Assembly: GCA_900074885.1 (NCBI GenBank)
Contig: FJUW01000002.1
Span: 124,001 to 188,000 of the forward strand
Source of the DNA: Rhynchosporium graminicola
Taxonomy: Eukaryota; Ascomycota; Leotiomycetes; Helotiales; Ploettnerulaceae
Length of the DNA: 64,000 bases
Direction: 5' to 3'
The translations under genes and the position numbers were made by a program. Of the stretch, positions 46,673 to 58,018 are shown piece by piece (within the stretch, counting starts at the first letter, position 1; each line of letters opens with the position of its first letter). The notes under the pieces are model-generated. The model searched no databases and was not told the origin of the DNA. It saw nothing but the letters and a program-made list of their open reading frames with translations.

Positions 46673-47833
46673 TTATTGCAAAGCCGCCGCACTGTCCAAA
46701 CATTCCTTGAGTGATTGTTCAAGACCTTTGAGTCCTTGCAGCCCTACTCCTCTCAATAGTTCCTCACTCCTTGCTACATCCACCTCACTCAAATCTTTCC
46801 CGCCGCTTTCTTCTTTCCTTTCTATGTTCTTCTCCATCGCATCATCTCCTACCAGTTTAGACATGGTCTCAATCAATTTGTTGTAGTCGAACTTCTCGGC
46901 GTATGCCAAGAGTCTTTCTCCACTTCAACGAGAATTAGCATAGTTCTGGCTCGTGAAAATTTTAGCTCCGGAATCTGTGCATACCTGACGGCTGGATCAA
47001 TCAGAGCAATGACATGTAGCTTCGCGACGTCCTCTACATTGACTACCCACTGAGGTCCAATGGCACTGAGAAATTCAATAGCCTGAGGCGAGTTGTGCAG
47101 CATGCCCAGCGGCATACCCCCGGTAGATTTATTCTGCTTTTGGTGTAGAATACTCCCGAGTAAGAAGTTAGGATTGATAGAGTTGAACTTGAAGCCCGTA
47201 ATCTCATGATTCTTCAGTAGCTCCCAGGCCTTTTGTTCGGCTTGAGTCTTGCTGGCAGCGTAAACATCAGCAGCTCGGTCAGCGCTGTAAGGAGGAGGAG
47301 CCCATGCTGCTTTGACGGATGTTTCATTCCAAAGGTCTTTGTTGAGGGTGTATCGCTCATTTAGGCGTGTAAGCGAAAGAGCAGAGGATGAAGAGGTGTA
47401 TACGAAAGACTTGATGGAAGATTGGTTGGAGGCGGCGTGGAGAAGAAACTCCATGCCATTGACGATCGGAGTGATGACCTTGTTTGGATCTGGCCCAAAA
47501 GTCACGTCCGAAGCAACATGAATAACTCCAGAGCATCCTGTGAGATTGTGTAAGCAAGCTCTGATTGCAAAAGAAACGATTATTCCTACCTTTGATGATT
47601 TCATCGAATGCTCCTTCTGCCGCCAAATCTTTCACAATAGAAACTTCGAAGTTTCCCTTCCCATACGTCTTGTCGAAGTGCTCTTGAGTCCATCTGGCTT
47701 TCTCTGAGTCTCGGACTGTTCCTCGTACTTTATAACCGTCGAGTAGAACTTGATTGGCCACATGCATGCCTAAGTAGCCGTTTACGCCTGTGACTAGAAC
47801 GATTGATCCTTTTGGGATAGTTGTTGATGACAT
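46673..47833 (-). CDS. NAD(P)-dependent reductase, extended SDR (dihydroflavonol-4-reductase/Gre2 type)
   Basis: Exons 47833-47590, 47537-46985 and 46922-46673 give 348 aa. The Rossmann motif VLVTGVNGYLGMHVA (residues 12-26) has the TGxxGYxG form of extended SDRs. Catalytic Ser lies in VYTSSSSAL, and the catalytic pair Tyr/Lys is in VYAASKTQAE. FKFNSINPNFLLG matches the substrate-loop region. Members reduce aldehydes or ketones (for example methylglyoxal reductase Gre2, ketoreductases) with NADPH in the cytosol; the substrate here cannot be told. The spliced junctions KG|CSGVIHVAS and PAV|SGERLLAY restore conserved stretches. The first ATG is used. Confidence 0.9.
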
Positions 47834-50139
47834 CCTGAATATGAATTTTTGGAAGCCTGAGAAAATGTTGGTGTTGTAGAAGTGAAATTTTTGCTGTCTC
47901 TACATCGGAGTGTCCTCTTTATCACAGATGATTCTTTCGCTTATTTATATCCTGCATCTTTACTATTCCCGATCTCCGAAGTAATTATTTCAAAGCAAGC
48001 TTGGCTTCCCACTAATTCCACCGCCCGTGCGGCGGATGAGTACATACATTTGCCCCGGTCCCGATGAACATACTCGGAGTATCTCTCTTGCTTCGTGATA
48101 ATACTTATGTTTTTACTTTTACTACAACTCGATAGGCTGAGAGAAGGGCAACCGAGAGGTTGATAATCGCTCTACACGATTCAGGATCGTCGGAGATAGC
48201 GATTCTTTCGATTGGCTGTGATTATATCATGTCTCCCACTTGGTCTGCTGGGCTGCACTTGGTATCGCATTTTACATTTTATCATACCTCGTAACTGCAT
48301 CTTCTCGATAACTCGATAGCATGGTAAGGTGTTGCTTGCGCTAATTTGGCCGCGGAGTTCCATGGATCTGTACAAACGATGTGCGATGATGTTCCTTCTT
48401 TCAAAGCAAGGATCATAGGCTCGCTAGTTTCTACCAGTGAGGCCCATTTCCTCAAATTGAATGTAAACAAATCGTGTCTCACCCGCCTAAACATATTTTG
48501 ATAAAATGAATCAGAAATACCAATAGAACACCTAAGACATGTGCAGGAAGCCCTCTTTGACATGAGGGGTTCAATGTTTTCGGCAATTTATGGCCTTGGG
48601 TGCTGGAGATGTCCAGCGTAGGAAGGTTGGGACTGAGTAGCGCAACGGTCTATGATTACCTAGGTAATCACGTAATGTGCGTAGAAATGCTATGCTCCAA
48701 GTTGGGGCTGCACTGGTCGAATATAATTCAAGTAAACAACTGCTCTTGACGAAGTCAATTTCTTGAATTTCCCTTCAGGCGATCAAGACTAGAGAATCTC
48801 GTGTCCCTCCCTGTTCTCCATACTGAAAATACAATATGTTGGTATTCAAGTTAACTGACATAAAATATATATGGATTATCAGACTCTGGGACCTAAGTCA
48901 ATTCAAGTGATATATAGGTAGGCGATCACGTTGCTTCATAGAATATTGAAGGACCACGACCACTGCTTTCTCTTTCCCACGACCAGCTCTATGCGATCTA
49001 GAAGATTCGAGGTTCAACGATGATATATACCTAAGTATTTATCTCTACCTGTTTTGCGAAATCAAAAGACCACATGGTAGAGATCGACTATCAGTAGATG
49101 TTTAAAACGGAAGTAATCTCGTATCTTCCAGACGGGTACTGCTTGTATTCCACAGCTGGTAAATGAGTTACCTAAGCAATAGTACAAAGCATAAGGGCTG
49201 AAAACTTGAAAAAATAGAGAGCCTACAATTGCGCGTGCTTTGTTCTTTGTATAAATTTTCATTCAGGCACTTCTTAGATGAGATCATAAGGATTTAAATG
49301 CTGTAGAGATGTCGAGTAGTACTGAAACTCCAGCCTTTGTGAATCAAAAAGCGATATCTCAATCTATAAGCATATATAGCTAGCCCAACTATTCCTGTCT
49401 ATATTTTTCAAGATGTATCTTCCTGTTATAAAATTACGCTGGAGTTTGCTCAGTAGATACAATCACCGTAGTGGACGCTAGATGTTGCTAGACCAGAAAT
49501 ATCGTAGGTTTACCATATATTTCAGACTCGCCGAGCAGGGCCCAGCTTATTTAACCTTCCTCTGACGATATCAACACCCAGGAAGTCACATCTCTGGGTA
49601 ACGCCCACAGCCTCACCTTAGACAAACATCAAGTGTTCTCCTTGTGACCAACCCCTGTCTCGCTTAATAGTATCCACAACAACAAACAGCATATATTTTC
49701 TTTCATATCCCTTCGAACCTATATCAGCCAACCTAGAGCTCGAGCATGTTATAACTTGAACTCACATCTCTTTGATAGGGGCAACTGCAAGTAGGGATGG
49801 GCAAACCTGGTGAGTCATAACACAATACCTCCAAACCACTATGTTCATCTTGAATCATACTGATATTTCGCAGCGAAACGCGGTCGAGGAGCTCGAGGAG
49901 CTGCCACGCAAGCCCCTTTACCTCGGAAGCCTTCTACAAAGAAGTCCACGGCTGATAACTCGATCTAGCTCCCGCCTATTTCTCCAGATCAGCTGTTTCC
50001 CTCGCTACAAATCTCTCTTCCCTACACACCTTCAATTGCTTCAACCATCAACAAACCCCGAGCTCTCCAGAAAAAAACATTGAACTTCCCATCTCTCAAG
50101 CTTGCGCTTCGCCAGCATTACGAAATTGCTTTACTCAAC
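47834..50139. other. 2.3-kb divergent intergenic region with likely 5' UTR intron at its right end
   Basis: No gene seen between the reductase and the 474-aa gene. In the right part, a donor (GTGAGT at 49810) and acceptor (TTTCGCAG ending 49873) with a TACTGAT branch site mark a probable leader intron of the 50140 gene. The intron would remove the ATG of an 80-codon upstream frame (49841-50083). Confidence 0.45.
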
Positions 50140-51564
50140 ATGGCGGAGGATAGCCAAACTGCGCACGTCGACGGTTTGAGCTCCTCGCCTGCTTCTGCGA
50201 GCTCATCTGCCTCCCCAATGTCCACTTCTTCGCATTCAGTTGTCTTCAACGAGATTGACATGAATACCGTATCATTTGAAGACTACATGAATATGACTAA
50301 TGACCGGAGTGCGGTAGGAGAAGAAGAAGAAGAAGCTGAATATAATGTCGAATCTCCCGACACTCCTATGACTGGTACCGATTTACCTCCAACTACACCA
50401 TGCGTGAAGAATGATCTCATGGATTCCGTCAAGGGAAGCTCATCAACATTCAAGATGAAGCTTCTCCCCGCGCGAAAGACTACTCCTGCGTCCACCTCGA
50501 CCCCTAGCAAGTCAGGATCTGTTGAAAGCGCTTTTTCTCCAAGCATAGTTGCCATCCCAACCGCTGGTGATGCCGCTAGACAATCAAATACTACGTCTAC
50601 TGTTGATATTCTCATCTCTCGCCATCCCGAATTGCTCCATGCAACCTCGAAAGCTCAAATTGTCGATACGATCGTGAACTCCAACGTCATCCGCGCCAAT
50701 TCTGACTCTGACGACGTCACGACCTATCCAATCGACTACACGCAGATCGAGGACCTCTCCGATTCTATCCTGGCTCGCTCCACACACACAGGCAGAGGTT
50801 CTACTGCGGAGAAGGGCATCACCGTTTATGAGGGTCCCCTGGGAGCCGAGGCTATGGTTTTGGGCAATAATAGGAACGCAGAAATCAACATTGATGATGC
50901 TATCACCGACCAAGAAAAACGTGTGATGTCTCTTCGCAAGGTTCTCTCCGATAAACTATACGCTCGATTCCAAGCCAAGAAAGTACCCGGCAACCACGAT
51001 TCCGCCAACAATGAAGGGTTTGCCTTCCGCGGAAATTTTATCACAATCAAGCACTCACTCTATATGAACGAGTGCTTGAAGCGTGAGGATGGTGGATTAC
51101 ATTCGTCAATTGTGGATTTCGAGCGTGAAGAGAATGAATTCCGTCTGCTAAAGGAGCGGAAGCAAAAGGTCGAAGCCGACGTTCGTGTACACACCCAGAA
51201 GGAGAACCCAGAGGAGGCTCACCGTCGCAACATGACCTTTCTTGAGGGAGACATGCCCACCCCCAAAATGCTCTTCAATGACGATTACATTGATCGCCAC
51301 AGCAGCTACGATAACATCAAGAAGATGCGACACATGCTAAAGCCGGACGGACCACTGATGGCCAACTATATGCTCAAGGGTGCACTGAAGGGCAAGGCAG
51401 CTCGTCTCACGGAGGAGCAGGCTCGGAGAGAAGCTGCTAACAAGGCCCATTTTGCTTCAATGCTTAGAGTTGCTAAGATGAAGGCTGCCATGAAGGCCAC
51501 TTCTGCGTCTATGGAAATTCTCGTTGATTTTGAAGGTGGTGAGATTACTAATGCGGATGTTTGA
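50140..51564 (+). CDS. Unrecognised 474-aa acidic/basic protein, probably nuclear or cytosolic
   Basis: Single open frame with good coding character. The frame is open upstream to 50080, but the first ATG is at 50140. Residues 1-50 are Ser-rich, followed by an acidic patch (GEEEEEAEYNV), a Ser/Thr/Pro-rich linker and a short folded-looking segment (TVDILISRHPELLHATSKA, TTYPIDYTQIEDLSDSILA). The region from about 265 on is more ordered and charged: EKRVMSLRKVLSDKLYARFQ, REENEFRLLKERKQKVEADV and a Lys/Arg/Ala-rich helical stretch near the end (LTEEQARREAANKAHF). No domain, signal peptide or membrane helix is recognised. Probably a lineage-restricted fungal protein. Confidence 0.75.
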   Translation: MAEDSQTAHVDGLSSSPASASSSASPMSTSSHSVVFNEIDMNTVSFEDYMNMTNDRSAVGEEEEEAEYNVESPDTPMTGTDLPPTTPCVKNDLMDSVKGSSSTFKMKLLPARKTTPASTSTPSKSGSVESAFSPSIVAIPTAGDAARQSNTTSTVDILISRHPELLHATSKAQIVDTIVNSNVIRANSDSDDVTTYPIDYTQIEDLSDSILARSTHTGRGSTAEKGITVYEGPLGAEAMVLGNNRNAEINIDDAITDQEKRVMSLRKVLSDKLYARFQAKKVPGNHDSANNEGFAFRGNFITIKHSLYMNECLKREDGGLHSSIVDFEREENEFRLLKERKQKVEADVRVHTQKENPEEAHRRNMTFLEGDMPTPKMLFNDDYIDRHSSYDNIKKMRHMLKPDGPLMANYMLKGALKGKAARLTEEQARREAANKAHFASMLRVAKMKAAMKATSASMEILVDFEGGEITNADV

Positions 51565-52728
51565 ATCTTGATGGTCAATGCTACGATTCTGGGTTGTGAT
51601 GTACTGCACATCTTCCATGAATCGGCAGAAGGATCACAGGCGTTGATGGACGGAACTTTGCGTTGAGGAACGGTGTTACGGAATATAGATACCCTGATTG
51701 TTTGTTTGATACATCGACGCAAGCGTATCAAACAATCAACGATACGTCGCCGTCTACAAATACTTGATGGAGTACAGTGACCGTTGATGGTGTTTGAGAC
51801 TACGTGAGTGACACGTGAACTGAACCCCAGAATTTGGAATCGTTGAGGAAGTTCTCCAGATTCTGCAGGCAGCCGTGTTACCAGAGTTAGAAAGATTTCG
51901 TGTTCAATTAGGCTCCCCTCCAGGGTGATATTGATGACTATTGGGATATTGTTGACTTTCGTGATGTACAGGCTCACATGACACAAGATTTCCCAGTTTC
52001 CCGGTCGACAAATCTGCAGTGCAACTTTGGTAATATATCGTGTACGTAGGGAAAGATAGTACCGACTCTGTGCTTTTGAGAGCCGTTTCATTGAGACCAC
52101 TTTCGTAGTTGCAAGCAGAGGTCTGCGGCTAAGCAAATTCATTTCCGGCATAGCAACCTCTTAGCTACCTTAGGCAAATCAACCAAATACTCGTATGAGT
52201 TTGAAGCATTGCCTTAGGAGTGTCCTATTACATTGTCGCGACTTCGTTCTATAACTTAGTAGTAGTCCGAAGTTGTGTAATTATTTGATGATTATATTGA
52301 TAGAAACAGACCAAGCTCCCACGAAGGTGAGTTTGCCCGTCCTCGATCTAGCATTATTATCATTGTTACCTGATGAAAGCTTTTGAATTTTCAAGAGAGC
52401 ATGAGACTATCTATTAATGTCCATTTAGCAAAATTGATATTCACAGTCCATTTTGATTTACCATTCAACAGATGAAAAGAGCAGCTCCTCATATGAGCAT
52501 CTTATTATTAATGATTAAATATGTGGGTTCAAGGAAACCTTTTCTTAATGTATCGAGCCCATTCGTGAGAAACTTTTGGATCTTACAATTATCGAATGAG
52601 CAAGTACCCTGCCGGATTGTGACCCCTTGCACCTATGACTCCAACATACAACCACTGATTAACTGACCCCCACCCTCCCGATACTCAAGCCTCAGTTCCC
52701 AAGTCCTACCTATTTTCTCCCGATTGAT
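51565..52728. other. Convergent 3' intergenic region
   Basis: 1.16 kb between the 474-aa gene (+) and the CRIB-like gene (-). AT-rich around 52160-52480; no gene recognised. A minus-strand frame overlapping the end of the 474-aa gene (52151-51366) is its shadow. Confidence 0.5.
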
Positions 52729-53170
52729 TCAATGTAGACAGCCTTTGCTGACTCTTCTCGCATGGTATACCACTCTCTCTCCCAACCCACAGGTGATTGA
52801 TCCTCGCCGTGACCTTGGCACCACCCGTCTGGTACCGTAATGGAATCGTCCGTCTTCGACGACTGCGGTTGAAGCCAAAGCTTTTTCTCGCATGAGAGAT
52901 ATGCTAAAGATCTTATTTAGATTCCTCATTGTAGAAGCTGGACTTGAGGTGAACTTACTCGTCTTCGCTGTATCCGGGAAAATGAACTGCTGGCCCTTCT
53001 TGGAAGTCAAATGGAGCACTCTGTAGTTTGATTAGCGCAGAAATGATGAGCAATGTCACCTTCAAACTTACAATTTCGATGATTTTGGCTGGTGGGGAAG
53101 TCTTCATACAGAACACTCCGATACACCTGTTCCCGAGATTTGAGAAGAAGTTGTGTCTTTGTGGTGCCAT
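52729..53170 (-). CDS. Small protein with CRIB-like motif
   Basis: Exons 53170-53072, 53020-52959 and 52903-52729 give 111 aa through canonical GTAAGT donors and CTACAG/TTTAG acceptors (introns of 51 and 55 nt). Splicing of intron 1 creates IIEISAPFDFQEGPAVHFPG, which resembles the Cdc42/Rac-binding CRIB consensus (ISxPxxF...H(V)G) though the HxxH part is altered. Next comes YSEDDISLMREKALAST, probably helical, then a basic Arg-rich tail. Intron 1 is a multiple of three, so unspliced transcripts stay open, but only the spliced form gives the motif. Start: ATG in context agaATGg. Function beyond possible small-GTPase binding is unknown. Confidence 0.6.
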
Positions 53171-54252
53171 TCTGTGAGGACACAAATAGGGTTCTGATAG
53201 TAGGTGGCAAGGTGTAAATAGTTATGTGATTGATTGAGCGAGCTGATATGGAAGGACTGCTCAATAGAGTAAAAAGAAGACGCTGGAAAAGTGAAAATCA
53301 GGACTGAAAGACGATAAAGAACGAGAGTTTAAGACAGAATGAGAAAGATTGCGAATTATAATCGTCGTTGCAGATGTCGAAACTGAGCTGCAGACTCACT
53401 TCCTCTTAAATCTGGGACGATAAAGACTATATGTATCAAGGTCCGAATGTACAGGATTATTGAAGCAAGACGGACTTGCTGCTAGGGGCAACAAGATATC
53501 AGATCATAAATTAACAAGAGTCAGTGACACAATACGTAGGGAGCCGATAGCGCCAGCTTTACCATTCCCAGAGCCACGGAGCAACGGTCACTGAGCCATG
53601 ATACATGTAACCACTCCTTGCACGGGTGATTGGTTGCAACGGCCAATAGAGTCCATTTTAGAGCTGGAATGTGGAATGAATCGGTGGCTGAATCCTTCTG
53701 CAGCGTGGTCTGCGGCTGGCAAGCCAGAGGCGCAATTTCAAAGTGATAAGAATGTGTTCATTGGAGTTGAAATTCTCGCCGGAAGGGTCCCGGGAAACTG
53801 ACAGAAATTGCTATGGTCTCAGGATCTTGCATGGGGAAAGCTTATCTTGTACAACAATTTCCTGGATCCTCATTTCTCGCGGTAAGGCATGTTCTCGTGT
53901 TTTGCGTTCAAGGGATGAGGTACGGCCCGCCAATCGGCATCAACAAGGGGATACTTAAGCGAACAAGGGCCATTCTCGGTGTCCCTATGTGCAACCACTG
54001 GTATCTGTAAAACTTGTGATCGTCGATCACAGGTTTTTCGTACTTCACGGGACATAGTCGTGCATAAACATATCTTAAAGCCGCCACATACCATGTTGGG
54101 CTCTCATTGTGCCAGAAAGACAGCATTGAGACTTACTTAACAGTTTTTTGACCACATCTAGGTACCAGCACGAAATGATAATGAGCCTGATCCCGAAACC
54201 TGGTACTACCTGGATATTCATGACTGGCGGACCCAGGTCGCCGATAGATCTT
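53171..54252. other. Intergenic, no gene seen
   Basis: 1.08 kb between the CRIB-like gene and the 3' end of the aldehyde dehydrogenase gene. Overlapping short frames on both strands, none convincing. Confidence 0.5.
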
Positions 54253-55857
54253 CTATATTGGGTGGTCTTTGACATGAAAACTCTTGAGTTTCACGAATTG
54301 GTCAAATCCGAATATGCTTAGGGTTTGGCCCTTTCCAGAATTCTTCCAGCCTGTCCACGCAAGATCCTGCAAATGTCAGCCGTGTGAACCATAAAATGGG
54401 AATGAAGAGCCTACCGGACTTGGATAATCACACCTGTTGACGAATCTGAAAAATATTAGCAATGAGTCTGACTAGAGAAGAATAAGACACATCTCAATAA
54501 TATCTTGAGACTTCGGTGAAGGAAATTATGGGCTACCCCAATACCTACACAGTCCCTGCGTCAACGTCCTCCGCCAATTCGGCCCCCTTGGCTGTATCCT
54601 TCGTCCAGATAGAAGCAGTCAAGCCAAACTCACTGTCGTTCATCCACTTAATTGCCTCTGAATCGTTCTTGACCTTCATCACAGGAATAACAGGTCCGAA
54701 GGTCTCCTCTGTCATGACGGCCATATCGTGAGTAACATTTGTGAGCAGTGTCGGCTTTACGAAATTTCCTGCAGGTGGAGGCGACTTGAACGAATCATTT
54801 TCTGGCGTAACATCCTTTGCACCCTTACTCAGTGCGTCCTTGATGTGGGATTCGATTGCTTCCTTTGACCGCTTTGAAACCACAGGCCCAATTTGTGTCT
54901 CCTTGTCGAATGGATCGCCGAGCGTGTATCCCGCAAGAACTTTCTGGACGGCTTCTACAAACTCATCATGGATCTTCTCATCAACATAAATTCGTTCCAG
55001 ACTGCAGCAGCTTTGGCCAGAATTGAAGATGGCTCCATCAACGATTTCCGCAGCTGCCCATGCAATGTCGACGTCTGAGCGTATGTATGCTGGGTCCTTG
55101 CCACCGAGTTCCAAACCAACATTCACTATACGGTCTGCTGCGGCTTTTTGAACGGCAAGACCGCCAGGGACAGAGCCAGTGAAGCAGACCAGAGCAATTT
55201 GGGTATCTCTAACGATGGTCTCGATAGTAGTTGGAGAGCCACAATGGAAGTATTGGATAACATTCGAAGGGAGCCCGGCTTCTGTGAATATGGAGGATAT
55301 GTGTTCGACAATGGTCGGCGTCTGTGGCGAAGGCTTGAGTATAACAGAGTTTCCGGCGAGGAGAGCTGGAATTAGAGAATTCACGAGGATCAAATATGGG
55401 TACTAGAGAGTGGTTAGCAAGCATCTCAATAACATGATAGCTTTCAACATACGTTCCATGCGAATAGAATTAGGACTGGCCCGACAGGGACCTTTCGAAT
55501 AAATCTCTTGAAGCCCTTCTCTGCCTCACCGTCGGTATCCTTCAAAGCATCTTCGCTGATCTTCAGGAGATACTCTCCTCTCTTGACCGCAGTGGTCACT
55601 TCCACGCCTGTGTATGCAATGGGGCGACCCATCTGCTCCGTCAATTCCTTGGCCAACTCATCTTTCTTATCCCCCAAAAGCTTCAAAGCTTTCTTCACTA
55701 TAGCTTGCCTTTCTGCGAGGGGAGTCTTTCGGAAGGTCAGGAAGGCCTCAGTTGCCACCTGTGGAAGCTGCTGAAGGTCCGCGCCAGAGATACCAGTTCT
55801 GGTTAGAACTGGCTTGTTGGTGAACGGGGAGATGGTCGTGATGGTTTCGACAGACAT
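54253..55857 (-). CDS. Aldehyde dehydrogenase (NAD(P)-dependent)
   Basis: Oxidises an aldehyde to the acid. Exons 55857-55453, 55402-54549, 54445-54415 and 54366-54253 give 467 aa. ALDH hallmarks: PVGPVLILFAWNYPYLI, cofactor segment LKPSPQTP, FTGSVPGG, catalytic Glu in LELGGKDPAYI, catalytic Cys in FNSGQSCCSLERIYV, and EETFGPVIPVMKV. The C-terminus TVFVNRCDYPSPDLAWTGWK and SGKG is rebuilt only by splicing the 31-nt exon 3. The family usually has 450-500 aa, so it is complete. Succinate-semialdehyde or general aldehyde dehydrogenase activity is possible; the substrate cannot be assigned. No targeting signal is evident. The start ATG is 276 bp from the divergent ESF2 start. Confidence 0.93.
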
Positions 55858-56133
55858 ATTGAGATACTCTTTCGATTGCTAATGGAGAGAAAGGAGGTAC
55901 GCCCAATATGAATTGGGATGAGAAGAGGGGGAACTTGTTGCGCCCTCCCACACGATTCAGAATATATTTGGGTACTGGTACCCCACCAAGGCTACGCCAT
56001 GTATTTATTGCCCGAGTTACTGCCGGCTACAAGGCTCCGACCACCTAGCAAACCTTATTTTACAACTACCAAAAACTTTCCCAGCCCTGTGACTCCCAGC
56101 TCTACTACATGAACCTCCTCCAGATCAAAGAAA
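55858..56133. promoter_or_regulatory. Shared divergent promoter, ALDH/ESF2, with overlapping uORF
   Basis: 276 bp. GATGAG at 55917-55922 is a PAC-like core about 210 bp upstream of ESF2. An ATG at 56109 (weak context, T at -3) opens a 22-codon frame that ends at 56174 inside ESF2 in another frame; the ESF2 ATG has A at -3. Confidence 0.45.
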
Positions 56134-57108
56134 ATGACGACCCGGAAGCACAACGAATTCCTCGATGCGGATGAGAGCGAAGATGATCAGACTCAAGGCT
56201 ATGACTCTGAGGTCGAAGATGTGAAGAAGGGCGGCAGAAACACGAAGCGGAGGAAAGTGGACAGTGACCTCAGCGATAACGATGAAGCAGAGCTAGATGA
56301 TAAATCCGAAGGGGAAGAGGAGCAGGAGCGGGATGACGCAGAGGATAAAGAGGGGGATTCAAAGGACACGAGGGCATTGAAACGGAAATCACGCGATACA
56401 GGAGACATTGCAGAGCTGCCTGGTGTTCACAAGCCTCTTTCGAAAAAGAATCTCGTCGCGACAGCTGCAGCTATAAAAAAATCCGGCGTTGTCTATTTAT
56501 CTCGCATACCGCCTTTCATGAAGCCGCAAAAGCTTCGATCTCTCCTTGAACCTTATGGTGCCATCAATCGCATCTTCATGACGCCTGAAGACCCCACATC
56601 ACATACTCGGAGAGTTCGCAACGGAGGAAATAAGAAGAGATCATTTGTCGATGGCTGGGTCGAATTTGTCAACAAGGTACATGCAAAGCATGTCTGTGAA
56701 CTTTTGAACGCAAAGACAATCGGTGGAAAAAAGGGCACATATTATCATGACGATGTCTGGAATCTGCTTTACTTGAAGGGCTTCAAGTGGAATAATCTGA
56801 CCGAGCAAATCGCATCGGAGAATGCAGAGCGTGCTAGCAGAATGAGAGCAGAGATCAGCAAGACTACGAAGGAGAACAAGGAATTTGTGCAGAACGTGGA
56901 GAGGGCGAAAATGTTGGAGGGAATGGAGGCGAAGAAGGCAGCCAAGCGTAGGAAGGACATTGATGATAAAGCAGAGAGTACCGCGCCCACGAAGGAGAAG
57001 AGGGGTGGAGAGAGGGCACGGCAGTTCAAGCAGACGCCGGTTGCCAAAAAGATGCGACCAGAGGACCAGCCAGAACAGGTCAAGAGGGTTTTGAGCAAGA
57101 TATTCTAG
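56134..57108 (+). CDS. ESF2: Pre-rRNA processing protein Esf2 (ABT1 family)
   Basis: Nucleolar RNA-binding factor of the small-subunit processome; it helps 18S maturation with helicase Dbp8. Single exon, 324 aa. Residues 1-90 are acidic and Lys-rich (DLSDNDEAELDDKSEGEEEQ). The RRM begins near residue 117 with GVVYLSRIPPFMKPQKLRSL, followed by RRVRNGGNKKRSFVDGWVEF and KHVCELLNAKTIGGKKG. After it comes the family signature YHDDVWNLLYLKGFKWNNL. The C-terminus is a long charged helix with many Lys/Arg (AKKAAKRRKDID) and ends VKRVLSKIF. Yeast Esf2 is 316 aa, so this is full length. Confidence 0.95.
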   Translation: MTTRKHNEFLDADESEDDQTQGYDSEVEDVKKGGRNTKRRKVDSDLSDNDEAELDDKSEGEEEQERDDAEDKEGDSKDTRALKRKSRDTGDIAELPGVHKPLSKKNLVATAAAIKKSGVVYLSRIPPFMKPQKLRSLLEPYGAINRIFMTPEDPTSHTRRVRNGGNKKRSFVDGWVEFVNKVHAKHVCELLNAKTIGGKKGTYYHDDVWNLLYLKGFKWNNLTEQIASENAERASRMRAEISKTTKENKEFVQNVERAKMLEGMEAKKAAKRRKDIDDKAESTAPTKEKRGGERARQFKQTPVAKKMRPEDQPEQVKRVLSKIF

Positions 57109-58018
57109 GTCGGAAATCATTCATTGAAACTTCTTGCAGTTTACAATACCATGACAAACTCAAGGCACCGTCGAGCCTACAGTGGAACTTCGGAATGGAT
57201 ATGACATTCGGTTGAGGTGACTTGTGTATTCCTCCTGTCTAGCTTTGCAATCCATCCAAGAAGCTCTGACTACTCTTCAACATTTTGCAATTCTAGCTCT
57301 ATCTTCACCGGCTCTGTGGCTTCAAATTGCGCCCGAACCGCGCCCATGAGCGCCCCCAAACTTCACACGGAGCGTCGTGATGGTTAGCAATATTCCTTCC
57401 AAGTCTTCCTAGGACTCGAGATCAACTCTGTTGGAACTCAGAATTTGCAATCAATGCCTAGCACCAATGAAGAGCTTCTGTGCACTATACAATGCCTGTC
57501 ACTTGCAAGGCTGAGATGGTATTTCTTCTTTGTTCTCTTTATCATCGTATACCTGGACTTGCAGGAGAAGTAGTGCTTCAATCTGCTACCACTCAATCCT
57601 GTGTCATCATACCTATGTCAAGTTCAGTAAATCCCGTTTTGGAAGCGTTCCGAAAGTAATAAATTTGACAATGATGCAAACGCCGTTGATTTAATTGATT
57701 TGATGCGAGTATTGTGGACTTACCTTATGCATCTCGTGACATTGATGCGAAAGTGTCAAGTGTCTTATAACCAATAATCAGGGCTAAAACGAAAGCACCT
57801 CGTTTTGGACGCTAGTCAAGATGCGGCACTGTTCTCTTTTGAATCTGCTTTCATCAGGTTACGAAACTGCATTCAGATTGCCTTTCGTCGACTTGCCAAC
57901 AAAGCGCAATGGGATTCCCGGTGAACTCGATATCTTGCAACTTTGAAACAATCGACTTTCAGCATTTCACTTTCATAGACATTTGTAGCGAGACTGACAT
58001 CGTCTTGAAATCAACATC
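57109..58018. other. Intergenic, no gene seen
   Basis: 910 bp downstream of ESF2 and upstream of the zincin-like gene. Contains both the ESF2 3' UTR and the next promoter; no repeats or protein-like frame. Confidence 0.5.

Noticed and set aside
51366..52151. 261-codon minus-strand frame overlapping the end of the 474-aa gene
   Set aside because: It has no recognisable motif, and about 200 bp of it is the shadow of the plus-strand gene. The remainder is 3' flanking DNA.
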